The position numbers were made by a program, and so were the translations under genes. The notes beneath the pieces were generated by a model. That model was given only the letters and a program-made list of their open reading frames with translations. It was not told the DNA's origin and searched no databases. DNA of 55,086 bases from Trichoplax sp. H2 (taxonomy: Eukaryota > Placozoa > Uniplacotomia > Trichoplacea). Below, in pieces: positions 1 through 11,430 of this stretch (position 1 is its first letter; every line of letters begins with the position of its first letter). The DNA lies in NCBI GenBank assembly GCA_003344405.1, contig NOWV01000308.1, forward strand, positions 1 through 55,086. Direction: 5' to 3'.

Positions 1-2886
1 AAGACCAATGCACGGCTAGATAGATATTTTAGAAATTTATAAAAAGTTGTGTATTTGAACTAATATTATTATCATTTTCAAAATATCTGAAAGTACTTTC
101 AAGTGATTGATTAAAATAATTAATTTTAGTGCCCGAATCGTTCCTACTTAAAGATTAACTTTTTTTTTTTAATTTTACGTAATAAAATTGAAGTTAAACG
201 TAAAAGTTAATGTGTTTCATCGTTACTTTGCTAGTTATATAACTTTCTGTAGAGGAAAATTAGGGTGTCTGTTATCTGAATGATTATCTTTAAGAATTCA
301 TATTTTCATGTAATAGAAACAAGAGAATTCAGCAGTCATTATCCAATCATCTAATGATTAAAATGTTCTTTAGCCTTGTCCTGAAGTAATAAAATATTAT
401 TTGTCCTCAAATTCATCGGTAGCGTTTAATATTAAATATACAAGAAAATATCGCTAGTTGTAATCAAATAATTACCTAGTGGAACAATCAACTAATACTA
501 TAAATTGTAACAAAAATTTTTACTGCTCGTAATAATGGGATGGGATATTATTCTAAAGAGTAATCGTAAACTAGAATGAAAGCTATCAGCTTTAAACCTT
601 GCATTTATAACTGTTAGTTGGTTACGTTTTAGATATTCATTTCGTGTTCAAGGATCTAGGTTGGAATTATTCTCTCCACGATAGTGCTCATTACTAATCC
701 GTTAAAATAGTAATGCAACTTTAATTATCCTGATCATAGATTTTCAGCGCTCTTGATTGTAGGAGCCACAAAATAATCAATTAAAATAAATCGAATGGCA
801 TAATATTAATTTCTATATATCAACAGCGCTGTTCATAAGTATTGAATCGACGCTCAATGACCTAAAGCAGAGTTATAATCCTTGAAGATGAAACCAGCGA
901 TTTATCTATATTTTCATATTCGAATCGATTTCAAAATTATTATCAGTAGCCAGTCAAAACTGCGACTATAGCAATTTACTATTATGCCTATTGGATTTTC
1001 ACCTTTCCATAAATATTCATAAACAGGATAGCATTCTATTCACAATATCATTATATATGTTGGGTATATATTATAAAGGATCGATGCAGATGTGATATTT
1101 ACAAAGCTAAGCGGAAGTTAGCTGTACTTCGTTCATTTGCCGATGAGTGAAATTTCATGAAGTAAAAATTATCCTACCTCACTAATTAGAGATCTATTCG
1201 TCCTAATATGAGTTATTATAATGAATAATAAGGTATACACATTCTAATAATTCATGAGATCATAAAGAAATTCAATATTAGTTTATGCGGTAGTAATGGC
1301 CGAATTAAAAATATATGTCAGCATGGCAACAAATCATAATTATATATTGCGTATTTAATCTATTTACTCATATTATCATCAGTTATTATAATCAACCGTA
1401 AAGTAAATACGTTCTGACAATTCATGAAATCACAAAGACACTGTACTTAATAAATGCCTACTTGTGCAGTCGTAATGATGGATTTAAATATATGTCGACA
1501 TAGCAACGAATGATTCATTACTTATTGCTATCATTTAATTGATCAGAATTACTGTTTCAAATCATTCTCATTAATCCTTCTTTAAACAAAACAATGATAT
1601 TGAATTGAGTATTTTTAGATATTTCTAGTTTATGTCTAGTAGATATGAAAAGAATATCAAACCCTTGATGGACTATCAATCTTAAAGTCAGGTATTAATT
1701 AAGTATTAGAATATAAAATGAATCGTCTATTAAGGTAGCTTTTAATCGTATTTCAGATGCTAACTTATTAGCTAGCTAGGCATCATTGGAATTTCTAATT
1801 AATTATTATACAAAGTATCTTAATAAATCATTCTCATTTAAAGCAACTTTGACACCAAATGAAAATTGGAGAAATAATCGATTAACAATTTATTAAGAAA
1901 ACGTGAGAGAGACAGATCAAACAACCTTCCAAATACTTAATTTTAAGTATTATAAGTGAACAAATAAACGAAAGAACTGAAAGTGTCAACAACCAAACAA
2001 CCTAACATAAGAAGAACGTTTTCACTTACGACAGTTCGACCCGCAGGCCTTTAAAACTCAACAAGTTCTTCAAAAGAATCTTCTTTTACTCTCTACTCTA
2101 AATTTTCTGATTGTACTACCATTTATAGGCCTCGCAGAGCATTCCGTAGTATTTAAAACTAAATATTTATTAACCAATTACTCTTAAGATCCATTTTAGA
2201 GAACTGCCTTATACCACTTCAGAAATAAAAATCATTAAAAGTTCAGACACAATTTACCTTATGATTCCCTTACAAAACACTATAAAACCAACAAATTATT
2301 TATGAAATACATCAAACTTCATTTCTAACATAATTGTTAATCATTAATACACTATAAAAGTCTAAAAATTAACCTTTATACATCAATATTTAGCTTAAAA
2401 ATAACAGTCTAACTACTTAACAATCAACACAACCTCTGCCATTTGCCATCTCATTTTCTATTTTCTCAACTAAACTTTCGTGTCACGCTATAAAATTCCA
2501 AAGTTTCAAATTCATAACAAAAAGTTCAAATTTAAAAAATTAACTCTTACAACATTTTACAATAATTAAAATTCAAAAATTATATCGGACACAGATCGAC
2601 CGTAGAAGAGATGTTTGGGTACTACTTTATGCAACATTTTATATATAATATTTTTATAAATTATTAATGAAACTAAATAAAATAGTTAAGACACTCTTAA
2701 GGTTGTTTAAAATATTAATGACGAAATTTAACCTATATTCAACAACTCATTAGAAAGACAAATGAAGAAATTGCTAAAAATTTCTGATATAGCTTAATCA
2801 ACTCTATCATTTCAATCTGGTTCCTTAGACCTTGCCATACGATCTAGAAATCTTTTTACCGAATCTATCTATTTAATCAAACCCGC
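1..2886. other. AT-rich non-coding spacer, upstream part of GPCR unit 1
   Basis: No gene is recognisable here. From about 370 on, it aligns by eye with about 10,560-13,400, the equivalent part of the second GPCR unit, at moderate identity with many indels. Positions 370-690 also resemble 7080-7480. The stretch 1840-2460 has no obvious partner in unit 2 and is a candidate insertion there (or deletion in unit 2). The segment ends at an N gap. Confidence 0.6.
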
Positions 2887-2906
2887 NNNNNNNNNNNNNN
2901 NNNNNN
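2887..2906. other. assembly gap (20 N)
   Basis: This is a run of 20 N. The sequence that follows repeats sequence already present before the gap (1384-1750, then about 2470-2886), so the gap probably marks a haplotype or contig junction and not a plain missing stretch. Confidence 0.95.
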
Positions 2907-3690
2907 TATTATAATCAACCGTAAAGTAAATACGTTCTGATAATTCATGAAATCACAAAGACACTGTACTTAATAATGCCTACTTGTGCAGTCGTAATGA
3001 TGGATTTAAATATATGTCGACATAGCAACGAATGATTCATTACTTATTGCTATCATTTAATTGATCAGAATTACTGTTTCAAATCATTCTCATTAATCCT
3101 TCTTTAAACAAAACAATGATATTGAATTGAGTATTTTTAGATATTTCTAGTTTATGTCTAGTAGATATGAAAAGAATATCAAACCCTTGATGGACTATCA
3201 ATCTTAAAGTCAGGTATTAATTAAGTATTAGAATATAAAATAAATGGTTCATTAAGGCAACTAAACTTCCCTGATGTAACTTTCATGTCACGCTATAAAA
3301 TTCTAAAGTTTCAAATTCATAACAAAAAGTTCAAATTTAAAAAATAATTCTTATAACGTTTTCCAATAATTAAAATTCAAAAATTATATCGCACAGAACG
3401 ACCGTAGAAGAGATGTTTGGGTACTACTTTATGCAACATTTTATATATAATATTTTTATAAATTATTAATGAAACTAAATAAAATAGTTAAGATACTCTT
3501 AAGGTTGTTTAAATATTAACGACGAAATTTAACCTATATTCAACAACTCATTAGAAAGACAAATAAACAAATTGCTAAAAATTTCTGATATAGCTTAATC
3601 GACTCTATCATTTCAATCTGGTTCCTTAGACTTTGCCATACGATCTAGAAATCTTTTTACCGAATCTATCTATTTAATCAAACCCGCTAT
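2907..3690. repeat. near-identical re-copy of 1384-2886 lacking ~740 bp
   Basis: Positions 2907-3250 match 1384-1730 almost base for base. From about 3270 to 3690 they match about 2470-2886, including the phrase AATCAAACCCGC that sits right against the N gap. The middle (about 1750-2470) is absent. Identity is far higher than between the two GPCR units, so this is either a very recent tandem duplication or a second allele placed in series by the assembler. Confidence 0.8.
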
Positions 3691-4233
3691 TATAATTCTT
3701 TTAGTTTGATTTTATTCGTCAAGCTTCGTTTGCAATCCAGAAGGACTTGTATATAAATTCATCTTTAATCACTCCTGATAATACTTCTATCAAATTCAGT
3801 CTTTTTAGTCAATTCAGCTGGTTAATCTCCTTCCTTGCACGTCATTTCGTGTCCTAGAAATACTTGTACTGATTTCATTCCCCAAATCAATTCTATTGAT
3901 TTAATCTGGTTTTTACACTTCATCTCACGATCTAGAAATATTTGTACAGAATCCATCCTTCAATCAATTCTGTTGTTTTAATCTATTTCACGATCTGGAA
4001 ATACATGTACTTGAATTTATCTACTTAATCAATACTGAAATTTAATCTTCTTTCTAGCGCTTTATCTCACGATCTAGAAATACTCGTATTCAGTTCATTT
4101 ATTTAATCAATTCTGGTGCTTTAATCGCTTTCTTTGAACCAATATCCAGCGATCTAGAAATAAAATATATTAAATTCATCTATTTAATCAAACTCATTAT
4201 TTTAATTCCTTTCCTTACACTTTATCTCACAAT
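3640..4233 (+). repeat. minisatellite array A, ~78-bp unit, ~7 units
   Basis: This is a degenerate tandem repeat with period about 78-83 bp. Each unit carries the core CACGATCTAGAAATA or a close variant (about 3646, 3850, 3928, 3990, 4068 and 4150, with a poorer copy near 3729), followed by a 'gaattcatctacttaatcaa'-like segment and a pyrimidine-rich stretch. The last unit breaks off after 'ctttatctcacaat', and the next three bases are the GPCR start codon at 4234. Confidence 0.85.
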
Positions 4234-5247
4234 ATGAATAATTCCAGTAATAGCAATGGCACAATCGATTATCTTGCAATTAACTTCTATGCTTATGCTG
4301 CAGCTATACCAGCCAGTATTATCGGCTTGATAGCTAATACACTTATGATGTTTATCTTGATGAGGTATAAGATATTCCATAAAACAACTTATTTTCTACT
4401 TCGTATTTCGGTTACATCGGATATTATCTCCAATACAACAACGGCCATATCATACTTGATTTTAACAGCAGTCCATGTTACCTATCCTCTCGGTGTTATA
4501 TTATGTCGTATTACAATTTTTGTTATGCTTTCATCTTATGGTATTTCCATAATGACTTTATGTACTATTGCGATCGATCGTTACTTTGCTATCGTTAAGC
4601 CATTGTCGTCGTTCTATCGTCGAAATAAGTTCCTACTAATCGGTGGCCTATTAACTGTAGGTTGTTTATTAACATTTAGTATTACCATACCGGCATTATT
4701 TTTTGTCGATGTTTATCACGATGATACTAAATTTTGCGATTTTAGAAATGTAACACCGCTAGTATCTTTTTATTTTACTATGAGCACCTTTAATTTATAC
4801 ATTATTCCTGCCGTTACTTTAGCTACTAGCTATGGTAATATTATTGTTTATATGAGAAATTACGTTCGACCTGGTGAGGATACTAATTTTAATCGTGCTG
4901 TAGAAGATCAGAAAAGGAAAAAATTTATTAAAGCATTATCGCTAATCACTAGCTCCTATTTATTAATTAGTTGGCCATTTTTTGCAACAAGCTTAGGTAT
5001 GGCTATTACAGGAAGCTCACTACGAGAAATACGACGAGTTGGGGTAGTCTATTATTTATTGGCATTTTTCTCTTTTTCTAATACAACAGCTATTAGCATT
5101 ATTAATCCCTTTTTATACTTGAAGTTCGATCACGCTATTCAATTAAAGGCTAAAAGTTTAATTTCTCAATTGTCTACGATTCGCACTGCAGTCGATTCAA
5201 GCAATAAAACCTGCCCTGAGTCAACAAATAAAAGTGGGATAGCGTGA
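4234..5247 (+). CDS. class A (rhodopsin-like) GPCR, paralogue 1
   Basis: This is an intronless 337-residue seven-transmembrane receptor predicted to sit in the plasma membrane and signal through heterotrimeric G proteins. Visible class A landmarks are N35 in TM1 (GLIAN), D63 in TM2, C91 at the top of TM3 paired with C168 in ECL2, D115-R116-Y117 at the end of TM3, P192 and Y200 in TM5, and N291-P292-F-L-Y295 in TM7. Approximate TM spans are 20-45, 52-80, 88-113, 131-160, 176-207, 231-260 and 268-296. The short N-terminus has N-glycosylation sequons at N2, N3 and N8. In TM6 the Trp and Pro are adjacent (W247-P248) where the family usually has C-W-x-P. The tail is short, with one cysteine (C327) that copy 2 lacks. 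The ATG follows directly on a minisatellite. The ligand cannot be told from sequence; peptide or amine receptors are possible. It differs from the paralogue at 15075-16088 at about 20 residues. Confidence 0.93.
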   Translation: MNNSSNSNGTIDYLAINFYAYAAAIPASIIGLIANTLMMFILMRYKIFHKTTYFLLRISVTSDIISNTTTAISYLILTAVHVTYPLGVILCRITIFVMLSSYGISIMTLCTIAIDRYFAIVKPLSSFYRRNKFLLIGGLLTVGCLLTFSITIPALFFVDVYHDDTKFCDFRNVTPLVSFYFTMSTFNLYIIPAVTLATSYGNIIVYMRNYVRPGEDTNFNRAVEDQKRKKFIKALSLITSSYLLISWPFFATSLGMAITGSSLREIRRVGVVYYLLAFFSFSNTTAISIINPFLYLKFDHAIQLKAKSLISQLSTIRTAVDSSNKTCPESTNKSGIA

Positions 5248-7080
5248 AGAAATTAATAATCTATTCTTAATAATGATTCCTTATACTGTAATTCCATCAT
5301 CCAATATCAGATAGTCTATGATTGCAGAATAATAAATTAATGTAATATTTTATAAAAAATTTTTCTCGTACCCTATGGTATGTGATATAGTTCGCCATCT
5401 TATCATCTTTTTGTTCTTATTTTAATGAATTAAGAGTGGCTTTTATTTACAAGCTTTTATTGGATAATAACTGATTATGGTAAGACCTAGCGAGCTGTCA
5501 ATATCTTCATCGATTATGAGCTATTCCTATTTTTAATTCTACTTATTATTACTGGTATAGTAATTGATATAGTAAATTGTTAACCGACAAGATAGCTAGA
5601 CTCATACCTAAAATTAAGATAGATTTCAGTGGAAAGATCATTTACTACTTAGTATTAGACTGTAGTTAATGAATTTTAATCACTATCATCTACCGTAGCA
5701 TGGTTTCAATAGCTATAATTCACTAGAATTAACCCAAGAAAAAATAAAAAATTAGCCTTTTTACTGCACGGTGGTCCGATATTTTCAGATTAATCAAGTT
5801 ATTACTTCTATACTGATTCATGCAATTTAATATTAATCATAGAATTTATCAAAATTTAATCCTGTGAAACTCTACAGTATATTGAACTATAACACATGTT
5901 ATGTTTGCAGTATACTATAATGTACCGCACAGCGTGATTCACTTTGGGAGGATTTTAATATAGAAAATCAGAGAGGTGAAAGAAAAAGACTTCGTTTACC
6001 TCTATGTAGAAAATAAATGAGGTCGTACGGTAGCTATAGACATAAAATATGTTATTCTATTTCTTTTGGCAGATAAGCAACTTATCATGTAAATTATGCT
6101 CATGCATAATTAATTTTATATTCATTCAGTATAATAAGAAATAAATTAGCAGGATTTAAAGTCGAGATGTAGAAATTGTAAAATAGACGCATATGCGATA
6201 TTTATGAATTGATAAGTGTATATTACTACTCTTTAAACCATAGTCACATTGATTACGTAAGCTTTAAGAAGATGAGTTCGGTTAGTGTGTTCCGATCATA
6301 TTTATGGTATACTATGCTCAGAATACCCTTTAAAAATGCGATTATTGTTTACAAAGAATAATTTCCTTTTATCATTTTCACCTATAGCAGATAAACTAAT
6401 AAAATACAAAGCAACGTTTACTGTTTTATATCATGCTAAATGTTGAACTGTCGAGTAAAGTATTCGCTAGCCAGCTAAATGCATAGATAAATATACTATC
6501 GATAGTTTAAACTTGAATCTTATAGCCTGGAATCCTCTTATATTATAATCGTAAAGACCATGATATAGGTATTAATAATAATAACATTAGTAAATTTGCT
6601 GGTAGAGAGATTATTGATATTTTAATGATGTAGGTTTAATGTCGGCATTCAAAATACTAAAATAACTTTATATGTGTACGTGTATAAGAAGCTATACGAA
6701 CCAATAGTCGTCATTAGAGATAATCGAATTTTCATGCATTTATAGGCTGCCATAAAAATGTCCCAAACATGTTAATTAACGTGAATAACAGGCTTTCTAA
6801 GTTCACCAGTAGAGACTATGCGAGTAGAGTACAGTAGCCGGCCTACAATGCTGGTAGACTTTATTGCTTTTTCATAAGGAGTGTCTCATAACCTTTTCTA
6901 CTGTACAGTACATCTATTTTATAGTAGTTCAACAGACACCATGTTCAAACTGCTATAAAAATATCTTCTATATCCATTTTATGACAGCTTAGCAAACAGC
7001 ATGTTAAACTACTGTAAAAAAATCATTCTATACTTACCGGCGCGGACATTATTAAGTCGCAGCAAGCGATCGCTTCTTTA
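5248..7080. other. 3' part of GPCR unit 1, non-coding
   Basis: This aligns with about 16,090-17,500 downstream of GPCR 2, roughly 80-85% by eye. About 320 bp (5728-6050) has no partner in unit 2: unit 2 runs directly from 'ataattgtaattaatt' into 'ttttggcagataagcaa'. At 6880-7060 there are about two copies of the ~118-bp repeat that has expanded to about seven copies after GPCR 2. No open frame with recognisable content was seen. Confidence 0.6.
5331..5336 (+). terminator. candidate poly(A) signal of GPCR 1
   Basis: AATAAA lies 83 bp after the stop codon. The matching site in copy 2 (near 16,190) reads 'gaataatgtaac' and has lost the hexamer through a small deletion. No cleavage evidence is available. 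Confidence 0.35.
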
Positions 7081-7480
7081 GCCAGACTCTTGCAGTAATT
7101 AAATATTATTTGTCATCCAAATTCATCCGTAGTGTTTAATATTAAATGTACAAGAAAATATCGCTAGTTATATATCCAAATGATTACCTAGTGGAACAAT
7201 CAGTCAATCTTTAGAATATTGTTTGATGTTAATTTAGGCTCTTGAACAAATACTATATATTGTAACATCTTGTCTAGCTACGATGATCAATGTCGACTTA
7301 CAGTTAATAACAAAACATTTTTGGTAGCTCGTTATAAATAGGCGTTATTTTAAAGCGTAATTATAAGTTGGAATGAAAGCTATCGGCTTTAAACTTTGTG
7401 TTTTAAAATTTACAACTGCTAGATGATTACGTTTTAGATATACGATTCATGTTCAAGGATCCAAATTGGATCTAAGTTAC
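7081..7480. repeat. partial third copy of the GPCR-unit upstream end
   Basis: This resembles 370-690 and 10,560-10,719/11,270-11,460. Shared phrases include 'ttaatattaaat.tacaagaaaatatcgctagtt' and 'gaaagctatc.gctttaaac'. It suggests that the unit boundary lies near 370 and 7085, so unit 1 is about 6.7 kb long and a new unit starts here before being interrupted by unrelated sequence. Confidence 0.6.
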
Positions 7481-7734
7481 TATTCTACTATGGAACTCAA
7501 TTTAGTTTCGTAATCTACTAAGATTTTCATGGCGATTGTCAAATTACTCCAAATCGGACTAACATTAGAAATAGCAGCTTATGAAATTCACGCAACGTTG
7601 TTCATTTATATGCGTACGTAGACTAACCAACTCCTACTTTTGATTTCCTACGCTTTATTCTGCTTTTTAAATAGCCCAATAGTTTATAATTTGACAATAA
7701 CTGAGCTTGCTTCACTCAATCTAGCGTAATGGTT

Positions 7735-8310
7735 TGATTCATTGCATCTATTTTCTTAGTGAATCAATAACTATCATGGCTGACATTTTTTAACTACTTA
7801 TATTCTCAATTCCTTTGTCCATGTTCCTTCTCGTATTCTACTTATTAACTAACTCAGAAGCCTTTTAACTAGTAACTAAGCTAGTTAAATCAGATATTGA
7901 TTATGGTGTGACAGCTTAATTCATGACATCCACTTTCTTAGCGAATCAATAACTGATATGACTGACATTTTTTAGCTACTCATATTCTCTATTCCTTTGT
8001 CCATGTCTTCATTCTATTTATCAACTAACTCAGAAACCTTTCAACTAGTAAATGAGCTGGTTAAATCAGATAAAAGGCTTCAGCGTAATTATTTAACTTA
8101 TCACATCCATTTTGGTAGTAAATTATATGACTAAAATTTTTAGCAACGCATATTTTCAATTCCTTAGTTCATATTTCTTCTCATATTCTACTTATTAACT
8201 AACTCAAAAGCCTTTCAATTAGTAACTGAGTTTATCGAATCACATAAAGACAAAGCGTATTGGCTTAATTCATCACATTCTTTTTATAGTGAATCAATAA
8301 CTGATATAGC
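7735..8310 (+). repeat. tandem repeat, ~175-bp unit, ~3.3 copies
   Basis: Copies begin near 7738, 7922, 8098 and 8270 (last one partial). They share a start like 'ttcat.acatc.actttctta.tgaatcaataactgatat', a middle 'tcaattcctttgtccatgtt', and an end around 'aactagtaactgagctagtt'. No coding potential was seen. Confidence 0.75.
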
Positions 8311-10397
8311 TAATGGTTATTCCGCATACAATATTGAAATTTACGAGTTCAGTTCCACGTACTATAATTTTGGCTGCAGGACTGTACGCACACTTACAGG
8401 TCTCTACTGTACGGCCTACAGACTACGATAGAATCATTTTAAGGTTCCATACTTTCAGGACTGTCCTATTTTGAAATACTGAATCATAGGTATAACTACA
8501 AACTCCAGGAGTAGTCCGTGACTGAATATATAGTTGCTCACTATTACTGTACTCTTGCAGTATTTGGAATAAACTTCTAAAGAGCTACAGGCTAGTCTTC
8601 TTTGCAAAACGATCACCATCGAAATGTATGCTTTCATTTGGTGTTGCGATTTTGTACGTTTAACACTAGCTACATTAGTATGTATCAAAGGTTTACTACA
8701 CTATACTGAGGAAATATGTCAAATATTGACCCATTAAAATCTTTTAATATGTTTAACAGTCTAATTTAATTAACTGAAAGAAATTTGAAACACATTTCTT
8801 ATAGAAACTGCTTTAGTACTATGTATTTCAAAGTTTTTCAAGTGTATTATCATACTGTCTACAGTACTACAAACACTCTATCAAAGGATCAGACTGCTCT
8901 TGCCTAGCGATGCCAACTATTGACTATCTAAGTAGTTCATTAACTATCTAACTGTCCAACAATAATGATAGTTGAATATTTAAGATTTTAGCTCCCTGAA
9001 CTATTAGCTAATAGTATTGTACACTATAAAGTACTACGTAAGCTACAGAACTAGGATTTACTATGAGTTCTTGCTATGATAGCTGTGAATATAGTTGTTG
9101 ACGATACAGTAGTTGGATAACTCGATATTTGAAAGACTAACTACTTGATAGATAGGTCGATATTCAAGCCGATAGTCAGCGCCTCTACTCTTGGCTAACA
9201 AAGAGGAGACAAGAAATTAGATTGGATATGCAGCTAGAAATGAAAAATAGGCACCTGTAAACTGGAAATGGCAGCTTTCATACCTCAACTGCATGCCTAT
9301 CTATACGTAGAGTATATGTGTAGATGCAAATGTCAAGATGCTCCTATATATATATAAAGAGATACACTATTTTGTTCAAATCATGATTAACCACAATGAG
9401 ATGTGCCATGATGTTATAATATCATGGGTGATAATTATACTAACAAAGAAATCGTAACAAAATTTAATTTGTCAAGATACGTAAAGGAATTGCAATAACT
9501 ACTACAATATAGATCAACATACATATATCTTGAAAACAATATTATCTATCAGCCCATATATCTATTTTGAACTCTTTTTATTGGCTGAGACCTACATAAA
9601 ATTAAACTTATCTTCATATTTTAAGTTTAGTTTATATCAAGCACTGGGATAATCCTAACATAATAATATTTATATTAATACCAGCAAATACCATATTTGG
9701 AAAATAATTATCAATGAAATAAATTAATCTATTAATTAAATGCTATGATAATATTACCTAAGTCTAATTAATACTAAAATTTGGGGGATATAAATAATGA
9801 ACTAATAGTCATGCCATGCTCTCACCCCGTAATTTTAGTTCACTTTTACACCCTCCTTAGGACTGTTTATGTGTTCTACGATAGAAAGTAATGTGTACAT
9901 ATATAATAATCCTATATTTCTTCAAAAATCTTTGATATGTTTTTTTCGCTAAAGTTTTACCAACAATAAGAATCATGTCGTACCTAACTACCTGGAACTT
10001 CTCGATAATAAAATAAGAGAAGAAACTTGTCCTATCAGGTTATCAGTTACGAGAATTACGTGCAGTAAGGTATAGTAACTTCGTACTGACTACGGCTAGA
10101 CTGGCTACGCACAAAATACGAACACTGTCAATATTTCTGAAAGAAACGTAAAACTATTTCGATTTATAGCACATCCAGTTGCGGATAAGTCACCGTAGTC
10201 GAGATACTGGCCATCTAGAGTTAGCATTATTTTAAGTATAGAGTGTAGATAGTTCTCGTCGACTTGAAAATGTCAGCCAGTAAATTTACCCTACCAACGT
10301 CGAAGTAATTTGCTAATCAACTTACTTACTTACTATACTTACAGTACTGTGCAGTTTTCCAGAATTTACAGTACAAGTATTAAGAAATAAAGCTAAG
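8311..10397. other. AT-rich spacer without recognisable genes
   Basis: Both strands were scanned. Only short open frames without family features are present. There is a short (TA)n run near 9345 and several isolated TACAGTAC-type words near 8520-8560 and 10,340-10,450. Confidence 0.5.
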
Positions 10398-10719
10398 ATT
10401 TTTTTCTTACTCTCCAATACAGTACTGCTTACTTTACTGTAGACTTTCGATTTATCAAAGAATCTACGATAAGGAAGATTTTCCATAAAATGATAAAAAA
10501 AGAAATAATACTTCACTGTACTATAACTATCTGTATGCAGTTAGTCATACATTATGTTGCCAAGATACAATAATCGATATCAATTTGTAGTTAATAACAA
10601 ACGTTTTTACTGTTCGCCATGATTAGATGATATTTTGATAAGTAATTGTAAACTACAACTATCCGCTTAGTCCTTATGTTTCAAAATTTACAACTGCTAG
10701 TTGGTTACATTTTAAATTT
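10398..10719. repeat. gap-edge repeat, copy A
   Basis: This segment recurs almost unchanged at about 11,112-11,430 and 54,769-55,086. Copy A runs into an N gap at 10,720. Copy C ends the window at the equivalent base. Copy B continues into unique unit-2 sequence. The longer match A/B covers 10,183-10,719 against 10,895-11,430. Confidence 0.85.
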
Positions 10720-10739
10720 NNNNNNNNNNNNNNNNNNNN
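10720..10739. other. assembly gap (20 N)
   Basis: This is a run of 20 N. After it, 10,740-10,893 re-copies about 6348-6503 and then switches directly to a re-copy of 10,183-10,719, so about 3.7 kb of pre-gap sequence is skipped. Confidence 0.95.
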
Positions 10740-11430
10740 TTTACAAAGAATAATTTCCTTTTATCATTTTCACCTATAGCAGATAAACTAATAAAATACA
10801 AAGCAACGTTTACTGTTTTATATCATGCTAAATGTTGAACTATCGAGTAAAGTATTCGTTAGCCAGCTTAATGCATAGATAAATATACTATCGATACTGA
10901 TAAGTCACGGTAGTCGAGATACTGGCCATCTAGAGTTAGCATTATTTTAAGTATAGTGTAGATAGTTCTCGTCGACTTGAAAATGTCAGCCAGTAAATTT
11001 ACACTACCAACGTCGAAGTAATTTGCTAATCAACTTACTTACTTACTATACTTACAGTACTGTGCAGTTTTCCAGAATTTACAGTACAAGTATTAAGAAA
11101 TAAAGCCAAGATTTTTTCTTACTCTCCAATACAGTACTGCTTACTTTACTGTAGACTTTCGATTTATCAAAGAATCTACGATAAGGAAGATTTTCCATAA
11201 AATGATAAAAAAAGAAATAATACTTCACTGTACTATAACTATCTGTATGCAGTTAGTCATACATTATGTTGCCAAGATACAATAATCGATATCAATTTGT
11301 AGTTAATAACAAACGTTTTTACTGTTCGCCATGATTAGATGATATTTTGATAAGTAATTGTAAACTACAACTATCCGCTTAGTCCTTATGTTTCAAAATT
11401 TACAACTGCTAGTTGGTTACATTTTAAATA
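10740..11430. repeat. near-identical re-copy of 6348-6503 joined to 10,183-10,719
   Basis: The first ~155 bp match the region about 1.1 kb after GPCR 1 nearly exactly. The junction lies at 'actatcgata / ctgataagtca'. The rest matches the sequence just before the N gap, differing only by small indels such as one T in the poly-T at about 11,113. It is the same arrangement as at the 2.9-kb gap. Confidence 0.8.

Noticed and set aside
9340-9360. (TA)n run as a microsatellite of interest
   Set aside because: Only about six repeats; trivial in this base composition.
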